A DNA stretch of 33,576 nt from Oscillospiraceae bacterium (GCA_031270785.1 JAISWM010000022.1:1-33576), one strand, 5' to 3'; counted from the stretch's first letter, positions 1 to 8,396 are shown. Numbers and translations are program-made. The notes: generated by a model from the letters alone, not told the origin.

Positions 1-2
1 GG

Positions 3-2303
3 CAACCCACAAAACAGCCTCCCAAAGACCAAAAGCTTGATCCGACCGAGACTGATTTACCCGTTGATGATTCACCCGAGACTGACGATCCAACAAAGAA
101 GACTGTCAAGTCTGATTTACCCGTTGATGATTTACCCGAACCTGTTTTACCCGGTGATGATTTGTCCGATCCTGTTTTAACCGTGCCTGATTCACCCGGT
201 GATGATTCACCCGAGACTGACGATCCAACAAAGAAGACTGTCAAGTCTGATTTACCCGTTGATGATTTACCCGGTGATGATTTAACCAAGACTGATTTAA
301 TCGAGCCTGATTTATCCAAGCCTGGTGATGATTTACCCGAGACTGACGATCCAACAAAGAAGACTGTCAAGTCTGATTTACCCGTTGATGATTCACCCGA
401 ACCTGTTTTACCCGGTGATGATTTGTCCGATCCTGTTTTAACCGTGCCCGATTCACCCGTTGATGATTCACCCGAGACTGATTTACCCAAGCCTGATGAT
501 TTACCCGAACCTGTTTTACAGTATATTGATATACACGAGTCTAATTCGCTAGGGTCTTGTTTAAGTGATGATATTGGGAGCCTAGATAAAATTATGGAAA
601 TGTTAGCCGAAGAGAGAAAAGTTGACGGGACACTTATGAGCAAGTATTCAATGTACGACCGTGCGAGTTGTTACCACGGATGCTGCCAATGCAACAATGA
701 CTGGTGTGAGGGTTTAACCAGCTCCCGAGACACTTCTGACTCTGTGGAAATTTGGGGCAATGGTGTACACTTAGTTCTTCCACACGATACCTTTATTGAT
801 GATAATAGCGCGTTAGAGCAGTGCCGAACACGGTTAGGGCTTTACGGATTGGAGTTGACGTTTGTAAGAATGTTGAAAAAAGCGAAGTGGTTAGGAGTAA
901 AGGTAGGCGAAGGCGAAAATGGCGTTGTCACATTGAGAACCTCACAAAGGCCGGATGGCACATGCGTTCCGATATATTGCCAATTTGGCAACCATATTTA
1001 TAAAATACATATTTTTATAACCAGCAGAGATGCCAGATATATACGAAGCGAAATATCTAAATTGCTTGCTTTGCCGCGACAAGAGATTCAAATTGAAGAC
1101 CGGTTGACAGGAGATGTTTTGCATGGTTTTGGGGGTGATCTAGGGGGGCATTATTTGCCGATTGCTGATGGTGTAGGCACTTTGGATAACCCCATAATAG
1201 TTAGGCTTTCGAACGAGCCTAACTGTCGTGCAAGAATTGCTTATGAAGAGGGCTTTTTGGGGAATAGGCCGGTGGTGGTACGTGATGAAAGAAGTGTTTT
1301 TAACCTTCTTAAAGACCCGGATGTATTGGACTTCCAAAAAACTTTTGTTGCGGCGAGATATTTGCACGATGCGTGGAAAGATCGTCCGGCTGTTATAGAA
1401 CGCCGTAATGACATGAGGCGGATAATTGCAATCGGCGACATACACGCAAACGCAGATTTAATTCCGCAAATTGACGCAATAATCAGGAACAATCCGAACG
1501 CAAGTATTGTTTTTACCGGCGATTATGTTGAGCGCGGCGCGCCGAACCCAGACGGAAGTGAGAGTGGTATTCAGAATAATATAGAAGTTTTGTGTGCAAT
1601 GGCTTTGTGGCAAATCGAATTCCCCGATCGCGTTACTTTCCTTAGAGGGAATCATGAAACTAGAGAGGCCAACCAACAGCACGGGCTGTGGGGGTATATG
1701 TGCAGAAGATTTGGCTCGGTAATAGGAGCGGATGTTTGGGAAGCGATAAATCTGGCTTTTGACGAACTCCCGATAGCTGCCTGGCTAGGAAGATGTTTTG
1801 CTTGCCATGGCGGGGTTCATGATGGCAGATATGATTTAAGTGATGACGAACACGGATATTGCCAACATGATGACAGATATTATGATTTACATGATTTTAA
1901 GAAAGAAAATGCGGATAAAAAATGGACTGATGAAAACAACGTACTTTGGAATGATATAAATTTAGTTAAGAACTTCATACCAAACAAGTGTTTTCCCAAT
2001 GGCAGGGGATCGGGTTTTACTATAAGCCCGGACCGGCAAATCGAAATACTTGAGAATTTAATGTATAGCGAAGAACTAGTGCGCCCCGAATTTTTTATAA
2101 AAGGGCATCAGCATGATTTGGGAAGCAAGTGCCATGTTGGAACGTACAGAGACGGCACCCCTGTTGCAGTGATGTGCACAATTGGAAATTATCCCAAGAA
2201 AGATATGCCCGGTTTGGGTTATTGGGACATAGACCAAGAAGCGGGCACCGCAGTGTATTACGATTGGAAGGGCAAATTCATAGATAGAGTACAATTGAGA
2301 TAA
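3..2303 (+). CDS. PPP-family metallophosphatase with acidic Pro-rich tandem-repeat N-terminus (5' partial)
   Basis: The reading frame is open from the left edge, so the true start lies outside the window; the first in-frame TTG (162) is inside the repeats and has no SD. The first ~180 visible residues are low complexity, built from DLPVDD, SPETDDP and LPGDDLSDPVL units, with a 135-bp (45-residue) DNA period starting at about 73, 208 and 343. A middle region of about 250 residues is unrecognised. The C-terminal third has the PPP phosphatase signatures in order: GDIHA (1433-1447), GDYVERG (1518-1538), RGNHE (1644-1658), CHGG (1803-1814) and KGHQHD (2101-2118). These residues bind the two catalytic metals in serine/threonine phosphatases and related nucleotide phosphatases. 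The pattern is closer to eukaryote-like PPP enzymes than to generic phosphoesterases. Base composition looks GC-richer than polA. A secreted or host-directed role is only inference from the repeats. Confidence 0.8.
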   Translation, partial: QPTKQPPKDQKLDPTETDLPVDDSPETDDPTKKTVKSDLPVDDLPEPVLPGDDLSDPVLTVPDSPGDDSPETDDPTKKTVKSDLPVDDLPGDDLTKTDLIEPDLSKPGDDLPETDDPTKKTVKSDLPVDDSPEPVLPGDDLSDPVLTVPDSPVDDSPETDLPKPDDLPEPVLQYIDIHESNSLGSCLSDDIGSLDKIMEMLAEERKVDGTLMSKYSMYDRASCYHGCCQCNNDWCEGLTSSRDTSDSVEIWGNGVHLVLPHDTFIDDNSALEQCRTRLGLYGLELTFVRMLKKAKWLGVKVGEGENGVVTLRTSQRPDGTCVPIYCQFGNHIYKIHIFITSRDARYIRSEISKLLALPRQEIQIEDRLTGDVLHGFGGDLGGHYLPIADGVGTLDNPIIVRLSNEPNCRARIAYEEGFLGNRPVVVRDERSVFNLLKDPDVLDFQKTFVAARYLHDAWKDRPAVIERRNDMRRIIAIGDIHANADLIPQIDAIIRNNPNASIVFTGDYVERGAPNPDGSESGIQNNIEVLCAMALWQIEFPDRVTFLRGNHETREANQQHGLWGYMCRRFGSVIGADVWEAINLAFDELPIAAWLGRCFACHGGVHDGRYDLSDDEHGYCQHDDRYYDLHDFKKENADKKWTDENNVLWNDINLVKNFIPNKCFPNGRGSGFTISPDRQIEILENLMYSEELVRPEFFIKGHQHDLGSKCHVGTYRDGTPVAVMCTIGNYPKKDMPGLGYWDIDQEAGTAVYYDWKGKFIDRVQLR
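73..530 (+). repeat. Coding tandem repeat, 135-bp period
   Basis: The segment beginning CACCCGAGACTGACGATCC recurs at 73 and 208, and at 343 with one change, exactly 135 bp (45 codons) apart. Copies one and three also share their second halves, while copy two differs there. Shorter units (GTTGATGATT, GGTGATGATT) repeat inside. The period is a multiple of three, so the frame of the phosphatase gene is kept. Copy number probably varies by slippage or recombination. Confidence 0.85.
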
Positions 2304-2309
2304 CTGCCT

Positions 2310-2568
2310 CCGCGCTACAGTAGAACTTTCTTAAAACAGCGGCGTTTTTGGTTTTTCCCCCCCGCCTTTTGGCGGGGGAGAGAACCATATAAATAATGCC
2401 GCGCTTTATAGTAAAAACCTTTTAAAACAGCGGCGTTTTGGTGTTTCCCCCCCGCCTTTGGCGGGGGGGAATGTGAATAATACCACTTTTCTAAATGATT
2501 TTTGCTATAATATCTTTCTCCCACTCCGATTCGAGGGGGGAAAGTTTTAACTATTTTGAAACATGACC
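2310..2568. repeat. Two family B elements followed by a truncated family A element
   Basis: Directly after the phosphatase stop, two near-identical hairpin units follow (about 2318-2412 and 2411-2511). Each has an AAAACAGCGGCG arm, a CCCCCCGCCTTTTGGCGGGG-type palindrome and an AATAATRCC arm. The second ends TTTTTGCTATA and runs straight into ATATCTTTCTCCC, the inner part of a family A element that ends ACATGACC at 2568. The hairpins could terminate the upstream gene. Confidence 0.7.
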
Positions 2569-2597
2569 AAAAACTTATTTATTTAGGTGGATTTAAA

Positions 2598-5306
2598 TTG
2601 AAAAAAGTATTAGTCATTGATAGTAACAGCATCTTTAACAGAGCTTTCTACGGAATAAAATTGCTATCGACGAAAACCGGAAAATTCACAAACGCTATAT
2701 ACGGCTTTATAGTAACAATGGAAAAATTAAAAACTCAAATTAATCCGGATATAATTATTTGTGCGTTTGACCTTGCTCAAAAAACTTTCAGAAATGAAAT
2801 TTATTCCGGTTATAAGCAACATCGCCATGGTATGCCTGATGAATTGGCCTCTCAGCTCCCAGACCTTCAAAATTTGATAGAATACCTTGGGTATAAAATA
2901 GTTTCGTGTGAAGGGTACGAAGCGGACGACATATTAGGAACAATTGCAAGCGTATGTAAGCAAAATGACGATTATAAATGCATATTAGCAACTGGCGATC
3001 GCGACATTTTACAATTGGTTTCAAAAAACATAAGCGTTAACATGGCAATTACCCGCGCACAAAAAACTGAAACAATTTTATACGATGAAAATAAAATAAA
3101 AGAGGAATACGGTATATCCCCCTCACAGCTTATCGACGTTAAAGCGCTCCAAGGGGACACCTCGGATAATATCCCCGGAGTAAAAGGAATAGGGCAAAAA
3201 ACCGCTCTTAAATTAATACAAGAGCATGTGAGTATAGACAATATCTATAACAACATCAATACCCTAAACATTACAAAAAATATAAAAAAGAAACTAATCG
3301 AAGGTAAAGACTCAGCCTATATGAGCAGAGCACTCGGGAAAATTTATACCGAAGTTCCGATAGATAAAAATCTTAAAAATTATTTTCCGGGGCCTGTTGA
3401 CACGTATAATGCCGAAAAACTTATGAAAGAGCTGGAATTTTTTTCACTTATAAATAAGATGAATCTTTCTTTTGCCGGCAAAAACAGCGGGGAAAAATCA
3501 GATTCCTTAAAAAAAATTTCGGTTTATAATATAACTGATTGCCGCGAAACACTGCAAATTATAAGGCAAAAAAAAGAAGTGTACTTTTTGCCCGATATTA
3601 AAATGAACGTTATAGAAAAATTAATTATTTTAATAAATGACAGTATATATATTATCAAAAATTCTGACGCGAACTTTTTTGATTTTATAAAAGAATTATT
3701 TGAAAATCCTCAAATTTCTAAAATAACATATAATTCAAAACTTCTAAAATATTCAGCCATTAAAATGGGAATAAATATATTAAACATAAGTTTTGATATT
3801 TTGCTTGCGGCATACATCATGAATCCATCGCTGCCGGATTATTCCTTAGAAAAAATTATTCCTAAATATGATATTTCTTACCCAAACATAAATATAGCTG
3901 TTTCACTTGAAAAAAAACATACTCATTTGTGTACTCTTTCCCCGCCGAGGGCAGAGAAAGAGTTACAAGAGTTTGGACTTCTTAAGTTAAATCACAACTG
4001 TGGTGATCCGGAAGAAATTATTTTACATACCTCGATCTTACCTGAACTTACAGGTAAATTAAAAAATGAACTTACTCAAAAAAATCAGCTTTTTCTTTTA
4101 GAAAAAATAGAACAACCTCTTTCCGCAGTACTGGCGGATATGGAAAATACGGGTTTTGAAATAGACAAAGACGGACTTAAAAAGTATTCTGAAATACTGC
4201 AACAAAAAATTACTACTCTGCAAAACAGTATATACGATATAATCGGTATTGAGTTTAATATAAACTCCCCCAAGCAGCTGGGGAATATAATATTTGAAGA
4301 ATTAAAACTTAATAAAGGTAAGAAAAATAAAAACGGGTACTCAACCAACGCCGAAGTTTTGGAAAATTTAAAAGACGACCATCCCGCAATAAATCTTATA
4401 CTTGAATATAGAATGCTTTCAAAGCTCAAATCCACTTTTTGTGATGGAATGATAAAACTCATAAAAGAAAATTCAAGAATTCATTCCATATTTAATCAAA
4501 CCGAAACCCGTACCGGACGCATAAGTTCATTGGAACCCAATTTGCAAAATATCCCAATTAAAGCACCTATCGGCAGAAATTTAAGAAAATATTTTAAGGC
4601 TAAAGAAGGCTGCGTACTCATTGACGCTGATTACTCTCAGATCGAGCTCAGAGTTCTTGCACATTTATCAAAAGATAAAAATATGCTTGAGTCTTTTAGT
4701 CACGGGCTGGACGTTCACAGTATTACAGCCGCAAAAATATTCGGCGTTACGGAAAAAGAAGTTGACAGCCAAAAAAGAAACTTCGCAAAAACCGTTAATT
4801 TTGGGGTTATATATGGTATGAGCGCTTTTTCACTGTCTAAAGACCTTAAAATAACAAAATTAGAAGCAGCGCGATATATCGAAAATTACTTTAATTATTA
4901 CAGCGGAATATATGAATATATGGAAAATACTATTAAAAAAGCAAGAGAGGATGGTTTCGTCAAAACGATTTTTAACCGTATAAGGTACTTGCCGGAACTT
5001 AAATCTTCTAATTTTAACATTCGATCATTCGGGGAGCGTATAGCAAGAAATATGCCTGTGCAAGGCAGTGCGGCCGATATAATAAAAATAGCAATGATAA
5101 ACGTACATAACCGGCTTAAACAAGAAAAATTTGAAGCTAAACTTATTCTTCAAGTGCACGACGAACTTATCATTGAATCGCCGGAAAATAAATCCTTTAT
5201 CGCTCAAAAGCTTTTAATAGATGAAATGGAAAATGCCGTGCGTTTAGATATCCCACTTATCGTTAATTCAGAAATTGGCAAAAATTGGTATGATGCAAAA
5301 TCTTAA
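2598..5306 (+). CDS. polA: DNA polymerase I
   Basis: Family A polymerase of 902 residues: gap filling, Okazaki fragment maturation and repair. The N-terminal 5'-3' exonuclease domain (about 1-300) has VLVIDSNS, EADDILGT, ATGDRDILQL and GDTSDNIPGVKGIGQKTA. A degenerate 3'-5' exonuclease-like domain follows. The C-terminal polymerase has QTETRTGRISSLEPNLQNIP, DADYSQIELRVLAHLS, KTVNFGVIYGMS and LQVHDELIIE. I choose TTG 2598 (MKKVLVIDSNS) because AGGTGG lies 7 nt upstream; the longer frame from TTG 2556 starts inside a family A repeat. The oddity is about 37 residues (near 433-469, DNA 3893-4004) that are a translated copy of the C-type intergenic repeat, in the exonuclease-like domain, without breaking the frame. 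Catalytic motifs look intact, so the gene is probably functional. Confidence 0.97.
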   Translation: MKKVLVIDSNSIFNRAFYGIKLLSTKTGKFTNAIYGFIVTMEKLKTQINPDIIICAFDLAQKTFRNEIYSGYKQHRHGMPDELASQLPDLQNLIEYLGYKIVSCEGYEADDILGTIASVCKQNDDYKCILATGDRDILQLVSKNISVNMAITRAQKTETILYDENKIKEEYGISPSQLIDVKALQGDTSDNIPGVKGIGQKTALKLIQEHVSIDNIYNNINTLNITKNIKKKLIEGKDSAYMSRALGKIYTEVPIDKNLKNYFPGPVDTYNAEKLMKELEFFSLINKMNLSFAGKNSGEKSDSLKKISVYNITDCRETLQIIRQKKEVYFLPDIKMNVIEKLIILINDSIYIIKNSDANFFDFIKELFENPQISKITYNSKLLKYSAIKMGINILNISFDILLAAYIMNPSLPDYSLEKIIPKYDISYPNINIAVSLEKKHTHLCTLSPPRAEKELQEFGLLKLNHNCGDPEEIILHTSILPELTGKLKNELTQKNQLFLLEKIEQPLSAVLADMENTGFEIDKDGLKKYSEILQQKITTLQNSIYDIIGIEFNINSPKQLGNIIFEELKLNKGKKNKNGYSTNAEVLENLKDDHPAINLILEYRMLSKLKSTFCDGMIKLIKENSRIHSIFNQTETRTGRISSLEPNLQNIPIKAPIGRNLRKYFKAKEGCVLIDADYSQIELRVLAHLSKDKNMLESFSHGLDVHSITAAKIFGVTEKEVDSQKRNFAKTVNFGVIYGMSAFSLSKDLKITKLEAARYIENYFNYYSGIYEYMENTIKKAREDGFVKTIFNRIRYLPELKSSNFNIRSFGERIARNMPVQGSAADIIKIAMINVHNRLKQEKFEAKLILQVHDELIIESPENKSFIAQKLLIDEMENAVRLDIPLIVNSEIGKNWYDAKS
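3893..4004 (+). repeat. C-type palindromic element inserted in frame in polA
   Basis: Begins TATAGCTGTTTCACTTGAAA, identical over 20 bases to intergenic copies near 5451 and 33207 and, inverted, near 6603-6622. It continues through an imperfect central hairpin (CTCTTTCCCCGCC / GGGCAGAGAAAGAG) and ends TAAATCACAACTGTGG, a decayed version of the family C end TAAATCGCAACAGCTATA. Length about 112 bp, against about 117 for intergenic family C copies. It is translated as IAVSLEKKH...LKLNHNCG. Confidence 0.8.
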
Positions 5307-5563
5307 CTTAAAAATATATAGCTGTTTTACTTGAAAAACGGGTCATATCTCAAAATAGTTGAAATCCCTTCTTTCACCCCCGCGTTCTAGCGGGGGTGAA
5401 AAATATTATCAATTAATTTGAACCACCCCCAAATCTTAATTTAAAAATATATAGCTGTTTCACTTGAAAAACGTGTTGCGCCATAAAATAATTAAAATTT
5501 CTTCTTTTCCCCGCCATAGTCTGGGAAAAGATATTATCAATTAATTTGACCCACTACCGATGA
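5298..5563. repeat. Tandem duplication of the polA 3' end plus a hairpin element
   Basis: AAATCTTAA, the last codons and stop of polA (5298-5306), with the following TTAAAAATATATAGCTGTT, is repeated at about 5431. Each copy is followed by TTGAAAAACG and an inverted family A element (5341-5428 and about 5474-5560, ending TTTGAACCACC and TTTGACCCAC). The unit is about 133 bp. Confidence 0.75.
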
Positions 5564-5613
5564 GGCAATGATTGTTTTAGTTTTTTCAAAAATAAAATAA
5601 TTATAAAATATAT

Positions 5614-5642
5614 TTGACATTTTGCCGCTTTGATGTTATAAT
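5614..5642 (+). promoter_or_regulatory. Consensus sigma-A promoter of the Pro-rich secreted protein gene
   Basis: TTGACA at 5614-5619 and TATAAT at 5637-5642 are separated by exactly 17 bp, a full match to the housekeeping consensus. The transcript would start about 5649-5651, so the leader is very short and leads directly into AAGGAGGTG and the ATG at 5665. Confidence 0.85.
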
Positions 5643-5664
5643 TAATTTAAAAGGAGGTGAAAAA

Positions 5665-6516
5665 ATGGAAAAATACTATCAAAAAAATATCCTCAAGTGC
5701 GTGTTTTCTGCTTTAGTAATATTTTTATGGGGTTTTACGGTAAAGGGAATAGCCCCACCAGAATATTTTACACCAGCTCAAAAAACAGCATATTATAGTT
5801 TGCCACTGCCCAAACAACAAGAATTAATGAATTTCTTAAACTCGTTAAAAAATGATCCGATGTATGATACGAATATGCGTAATAAGCGAATAGAAAATTT
5901 TGATAATATCATATGTGCAATTAATAATTTTTTAAATTCACAAGAAAACCCGCAAACCAAACAAAAAATGGCAGTCATAATTGGGCTTGTCCTTTTTAAT
6001 AATGGTGAAATTGCTGTTAACACACGGCATTTAAAATCAACTACCGGTAAATGCAAATCTTCATTAAACGCAGGATTCCAATTACTTGGTTATGACATTT
6101 CAACAAGAATAGATGGTAATTCAATGAGGGTTGAGATTCCCTTGATCGAAGAATCCGAAATACGGCGATGGAGCCTTAGAAGAAAAAGTTCAAGTCCAAA
6201 TCCACCTACTGTAAATCCAAACTCAGAGGATCAAAACCAATTTGGGTGGCCAAATCTATTACTTACTGTAAGTACAATTTCATCTACTGTAAATCCAAAC
6301 TCAGAGGATCAAAACCCATTTGGGTGGCCAAATCTATTTGGGGAGCCAAATCCATTACTTACTGTAAATCCAAATTCAGATGATCAAAATCCATCTGAGG
6401 AGCCAGATCCATCTGGGGAGCCAGATCCATCTTGGAAGCTAGATCTATCTTGGGAGCCAAATCCATTTGAGGATCAAAATCTATTTGGGAAGCCAGATCC
6501 AATTTTGGGTTTTTAA
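5665..6516 (+). CDS. Putative secreted protein with Pro/Asn-rich repeat tail, unknown function
   Basis: I do not recognise a family. The start is ATG 5665, 5 nt after a near-perfect SD (AAGGAGGTG); a longer frame from 5614 would begin within the promoter. Product 283 residues. Residues 1-29 look like a signal peptide: lysines, then the hydrophobic stretch CVFSALVIFLWGFTV, with a plausible cleavage after VKGIA. Residues 30-175 form a soluble region (FTPAQKTAYYSLPLPKQQ...). From about 190 the tail is repetitive: NPNSEDQN appears twice and NPNSDDQN once, with FGWPNL, GEPNP and DPS units, rich in Pro, Asn, Asp and Trp. The strong promoter and SD suggest high expression. Such tails occur in surface or wall-spanning proteins, but no anchor motif is visible. 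It shares acidic proline-rich character with the phosphatase at the left edge without clear sequence identity. Confidence 0.75.
   Translation: MEKYYQKNILKCVFSALVIFLWGFTVKGIAPPEYFTPAQKTAYYSLPLPKQQELMNFLNSLKNDPMYDTNMRNKRIENFDNIICAINNFLNSQENPQTKQKMAVIIGLVLFNNGEIAVNTRHLKSTTGKCKSSLNAGFQLLGYDISTRIDGNSMRVEIPLIEESEIRRWSLRRKSSSPNPPTVNPNSEDQNQFGWPNLLLTVSTISSTVNPNSEDQNPFGWPNLFGEPNPLLTVNPNSDDQNPSEEPDPSGEPDPSWKLDLSWEPNPFEDQNLFGKPDPILGF
6180..6510 (+). repeat. Coding repeats in the Pro-rich tail
   Basis: Units such as GTAAATCCAAACTCAGAGGA (6212 and 6290, plus a variant near 6364) and ATTTGGG(T/G)(G/A)GCCAAATC recur irregularly. They encode NPNSEDQN and FGWPN/FGEPN blocks. Spacings differ, so this is a degenerate rather than a clean tandem array. 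Confidence 0.7.
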
Positions 6517-6519
6517 GTC

Positions 6520-6701
6520 AATTTTTACTTGAAAAACGGTCACATAAATAATCATTGGGTCCGCCCAATAGGCGAGGAAAGAGTTAACAAATGGTATTAT
6601 TTTTTCAAGTGAAACAGCTATAAAACAGTAACATTTTTGTTTTTCCCCCGCGTTCTAGCGGGGGTGAAAAATAATATTATCAACCAATTTGACCCACAAC
6701 C
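6520..6701. repeat. C-type inverted-repeat element followed by a B/A mosaic
   Basis: ACTTGAAAAACGGTCACATA near 6527 and its inverted partner TTTTTCAAGTGAAACAGCTA near 6601-6620 bound a C-type element with a weak central stem. A family B arm (AAAACAGTAACATTTTTG) then runs through CCCCCGCGTTCTAGCGGGGG into a family A arm ending TTTGACCCACAACC at 6701. Confidence 0.6.
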
Positions 6702-6824
6702 CGGTGACGCGGAGAAAGCGGTAAAAAATTAGACATTTTTCAAGTAAAATAGCTCTAAATCGGTGGGAAAGACAGTACATAAAAAAATTTGTTTTTTTGA
6801 AAAGCAACAGCTACAATAAAAAGA

Positions 6825-7025
6825 TATAGCTGCTACATTTGATAAAAGTGAATTTGGTCGTACGGTTTCTCCCCGACGGCGACGGGTAATGTCTCAAAAT
6901 AGTTGAAACCCCTTCTTCCTCCCCGCCGACGGTGGGAAAAAGATATTACCAACTAATTTGACCCACAACCCGGTGACGCGGAGAAAGCGGTAAAAAATTA
7001 GATGTTTTTCAAAGGCGTTAGCTAT
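6825..7025. repeat. C'-type element split by a family A insertion
   Basis: The outer element starts TATAGCTGCTACATTTG (6825) and ends GGCGTTAGCTATA (7025). Family A occupies 6885-6970 (inverted orientation: GGTAATGTCTCAAAA ... TTTGACCCACAACC). The flanks CGGCGACG (6877-6884) and CGGTGACG (6971-6978) form an 8-bp duplication with one mismatch. The insertion is in the hairpin of the outer element. Its right part (6971-7011) is also present at 6702-6742. Confidence 0.7.
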
Positions 7026-7056
7026 AAATGCAATATGGCGGGTTATGTGATAATAT

Positions 7057-7375
7057 TAATTCTTGGCCGCCAATGACTGCAAAAAGTATTACCGGCAGAA
7101 ATGGGGGAGGTTCGGGTTGTTTTTAGGTAGTGGTTCAAATTAATTGATAATATCTTTTACCCCGCTAGAACGCGGGGAAAAAGAAGGGATTTCAATTGTT
7201 TTGAGACACGACCTAATTCTTGGTCGCCAATGATCGCAAAAAGTAGTATTACCGGCAAAAATTGGGGAGGTTCGGGTTGTTTTTAGGTAGTGGTTCAAAT
7301 TAATTGATAATATCTTTCACCCCCGCTAGAACGCGGGGGTGAAAGAAGGGATTTCAATTGTTTTGAGGTGCAACC
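7057..7375. repeat. Tandem 157-bp duplication, each unit ending in a family A element
   Basis: TAATTCTTGG(C/T)CGCCAATGA begins at 7057 and again at 7214. Each unit carries GGGGGAGG/TGGGGAGG, TTCGGGTTGTTTTTA and a family A element (7126-7213 and 7286-7375). The second A copy is flanked by TGTTTTTA on both sides (7278-7285 and 7376-7383). The rest of the gap before prs shows no gene. Confidence 0.75.
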
Positions 7376-7435
7376 TGTTTTTAATTGCGGGTTAGTATTA
7401 ATAAAACATAAAAAATTTTGGAGGATATAAAAATA

Positions 7436-8395
7436 ATGAATTTTCAAGGCACAAAATTAAAGATATTCACAGCAAATTCAAATCCCGAAGTAGCAAAAAG
7501 CATAGCGGACAATCTTGGGTTAACACTTGGCGATTCTGAAATTACTACGTTTAGCGACGGAGAGATATCTGTGTCACTCAATGAGTCTGTGAGAGGCGCA
7601 GACTGCTATATAATACAATCTACATGTTCTCCTACAAACAACAATCTCATGGAGCTTTTAATAATGATTGACGCAATGAAAAGGGCGTCAGCAGCCAGAA
7701 TTACCGCGGTAATGCCGTATTTTGGATATGCGCGTCAAGACAGAAAAGCAAAACCAAGAGACCCCATATCAGCAAAACTGGTAGCTGATTTAATAACCAC
7801 AGCGGGGGCAAACAGAGTTTTAACAGTAGACTTGCACGCGCTGCAAATACAAGGCTTTTTTAACATACCTGTAGATCATATAATCGGGTCTCCTCTTTTG
7901 GTATCGTTTATAAAAAGTATAGAAGGCTTCGATGCTAAAGAATTTACGGTTTTAGCGCCGGATCTCGGGTCAATTACAAGAGCGCGCCAGTTTGCAAAGC
8001 GCCTCGGCTGCCCGCTTGCATTAATTGATAAAAGGCGCGAACGCGCTAACGAATGCGAAGTTATGAACATAATAGGCGACGCTCGAGATAAGAAGATCAT
8101 ACTGGTTGACGATATGATAGATACTGCAGGCACAATTTGTAATGCCGCAAAAGCAATAACCGAAATAGGCGGGGCGAAGGAAGTGTACGCTTACGCGGCT
8201 CATGCCGTTCTTTCAGGCCGAGCCGTACAAAAGCTTCAAGACAGCGTAATAAAAAAAGTAATATTTTTAGATACAATTCCAATACCAAAAGAAAAATTTA
8301 TTGATAAATTTACAATAATAAACACAGCCCCATTGCTCGCAGAGGCTATAAAAAGAATTTATGCCGACAAACCCGTTTCTCCTATTTTTGACTAG
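7436..8395 (+). CDS. prs: Ribose-phosphate pyrophosphokinase (PRPP synthetase)
   Basis: Makes PRPP from ribose 5-phosphate and ATP for purine, pyrimidine, NAD, histidine and tryptophan synthesis; cytosolic. 319 residues, the usual class I length. Family motifs seen: FSDGEISVSLNESVRG, PYFGYARQDRKAKPRDPISAKL (ATP and flexible-loop region), VDLHALQIQGFF and the PRPP-binding loop ILVDDMIDTAGT. I choose ATG 7436 because GGAGG (7420-7424) lies about 11 nt upstream; the TTG at 7418 overlaps that SD and would add six residues. It stands alone here between repeat blocks, without the glmU neighbour often seen in Firmicutes. A family A element lies directly against the TAG stop. Confidence 0.97.
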   Translation: MNFQGTKLKIFTANSNPEVAKSIADNLGLTLGDSEITTFSDGEISVSLNESVRGADCYIIQSTCSPTNNNLMELLIMIDAMKRASAARITAVMPYFGYARQDRKAKPRDPISAKLVADLITTAGANRVLTVDLHALQIQGFFNIPVDHIIGSPLLVSFIKSIEGFDAKEFTVLAPDLGSITRARQFAKRLGCPLALIDKRRERANECEVMNIIGDARDKKIILVDDMIDTAGTICNAAKAITEIGGAKEVYAYAAHAVLSGRAVQKLQDSVIKKVIFLDTIPIPKEKFIDKFTIINTAPLLAEAIKRIYADKPVSPIFD

Positions 8396-8396
8396 G

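Noticed and set aside
162..164. TTG as start of the phosphatase gene
   Set aside because: It lies inside the coding repeats without an SD and the frame is open back to the window edge; the start is upstream.
1140..1682. Minus-strand frames inside the phosphatase gene
   Set aside because: Overlap fully with a well-supported coding region, with no SD or family resemblance.
2556..2597. TTG 2556 as polA start
   Set aside because: The extra 14 codons are the end of a family A repeat; TTG 2598 has AGGTGG at proper distance and gives the normal N-terminus.
5614..5664. Start of the secreted protein at 5614
   Set aside because: That codon is part of the -35 box; ATG 5665 has a near-perfect SD and places the signal peptide at the N-terminus.
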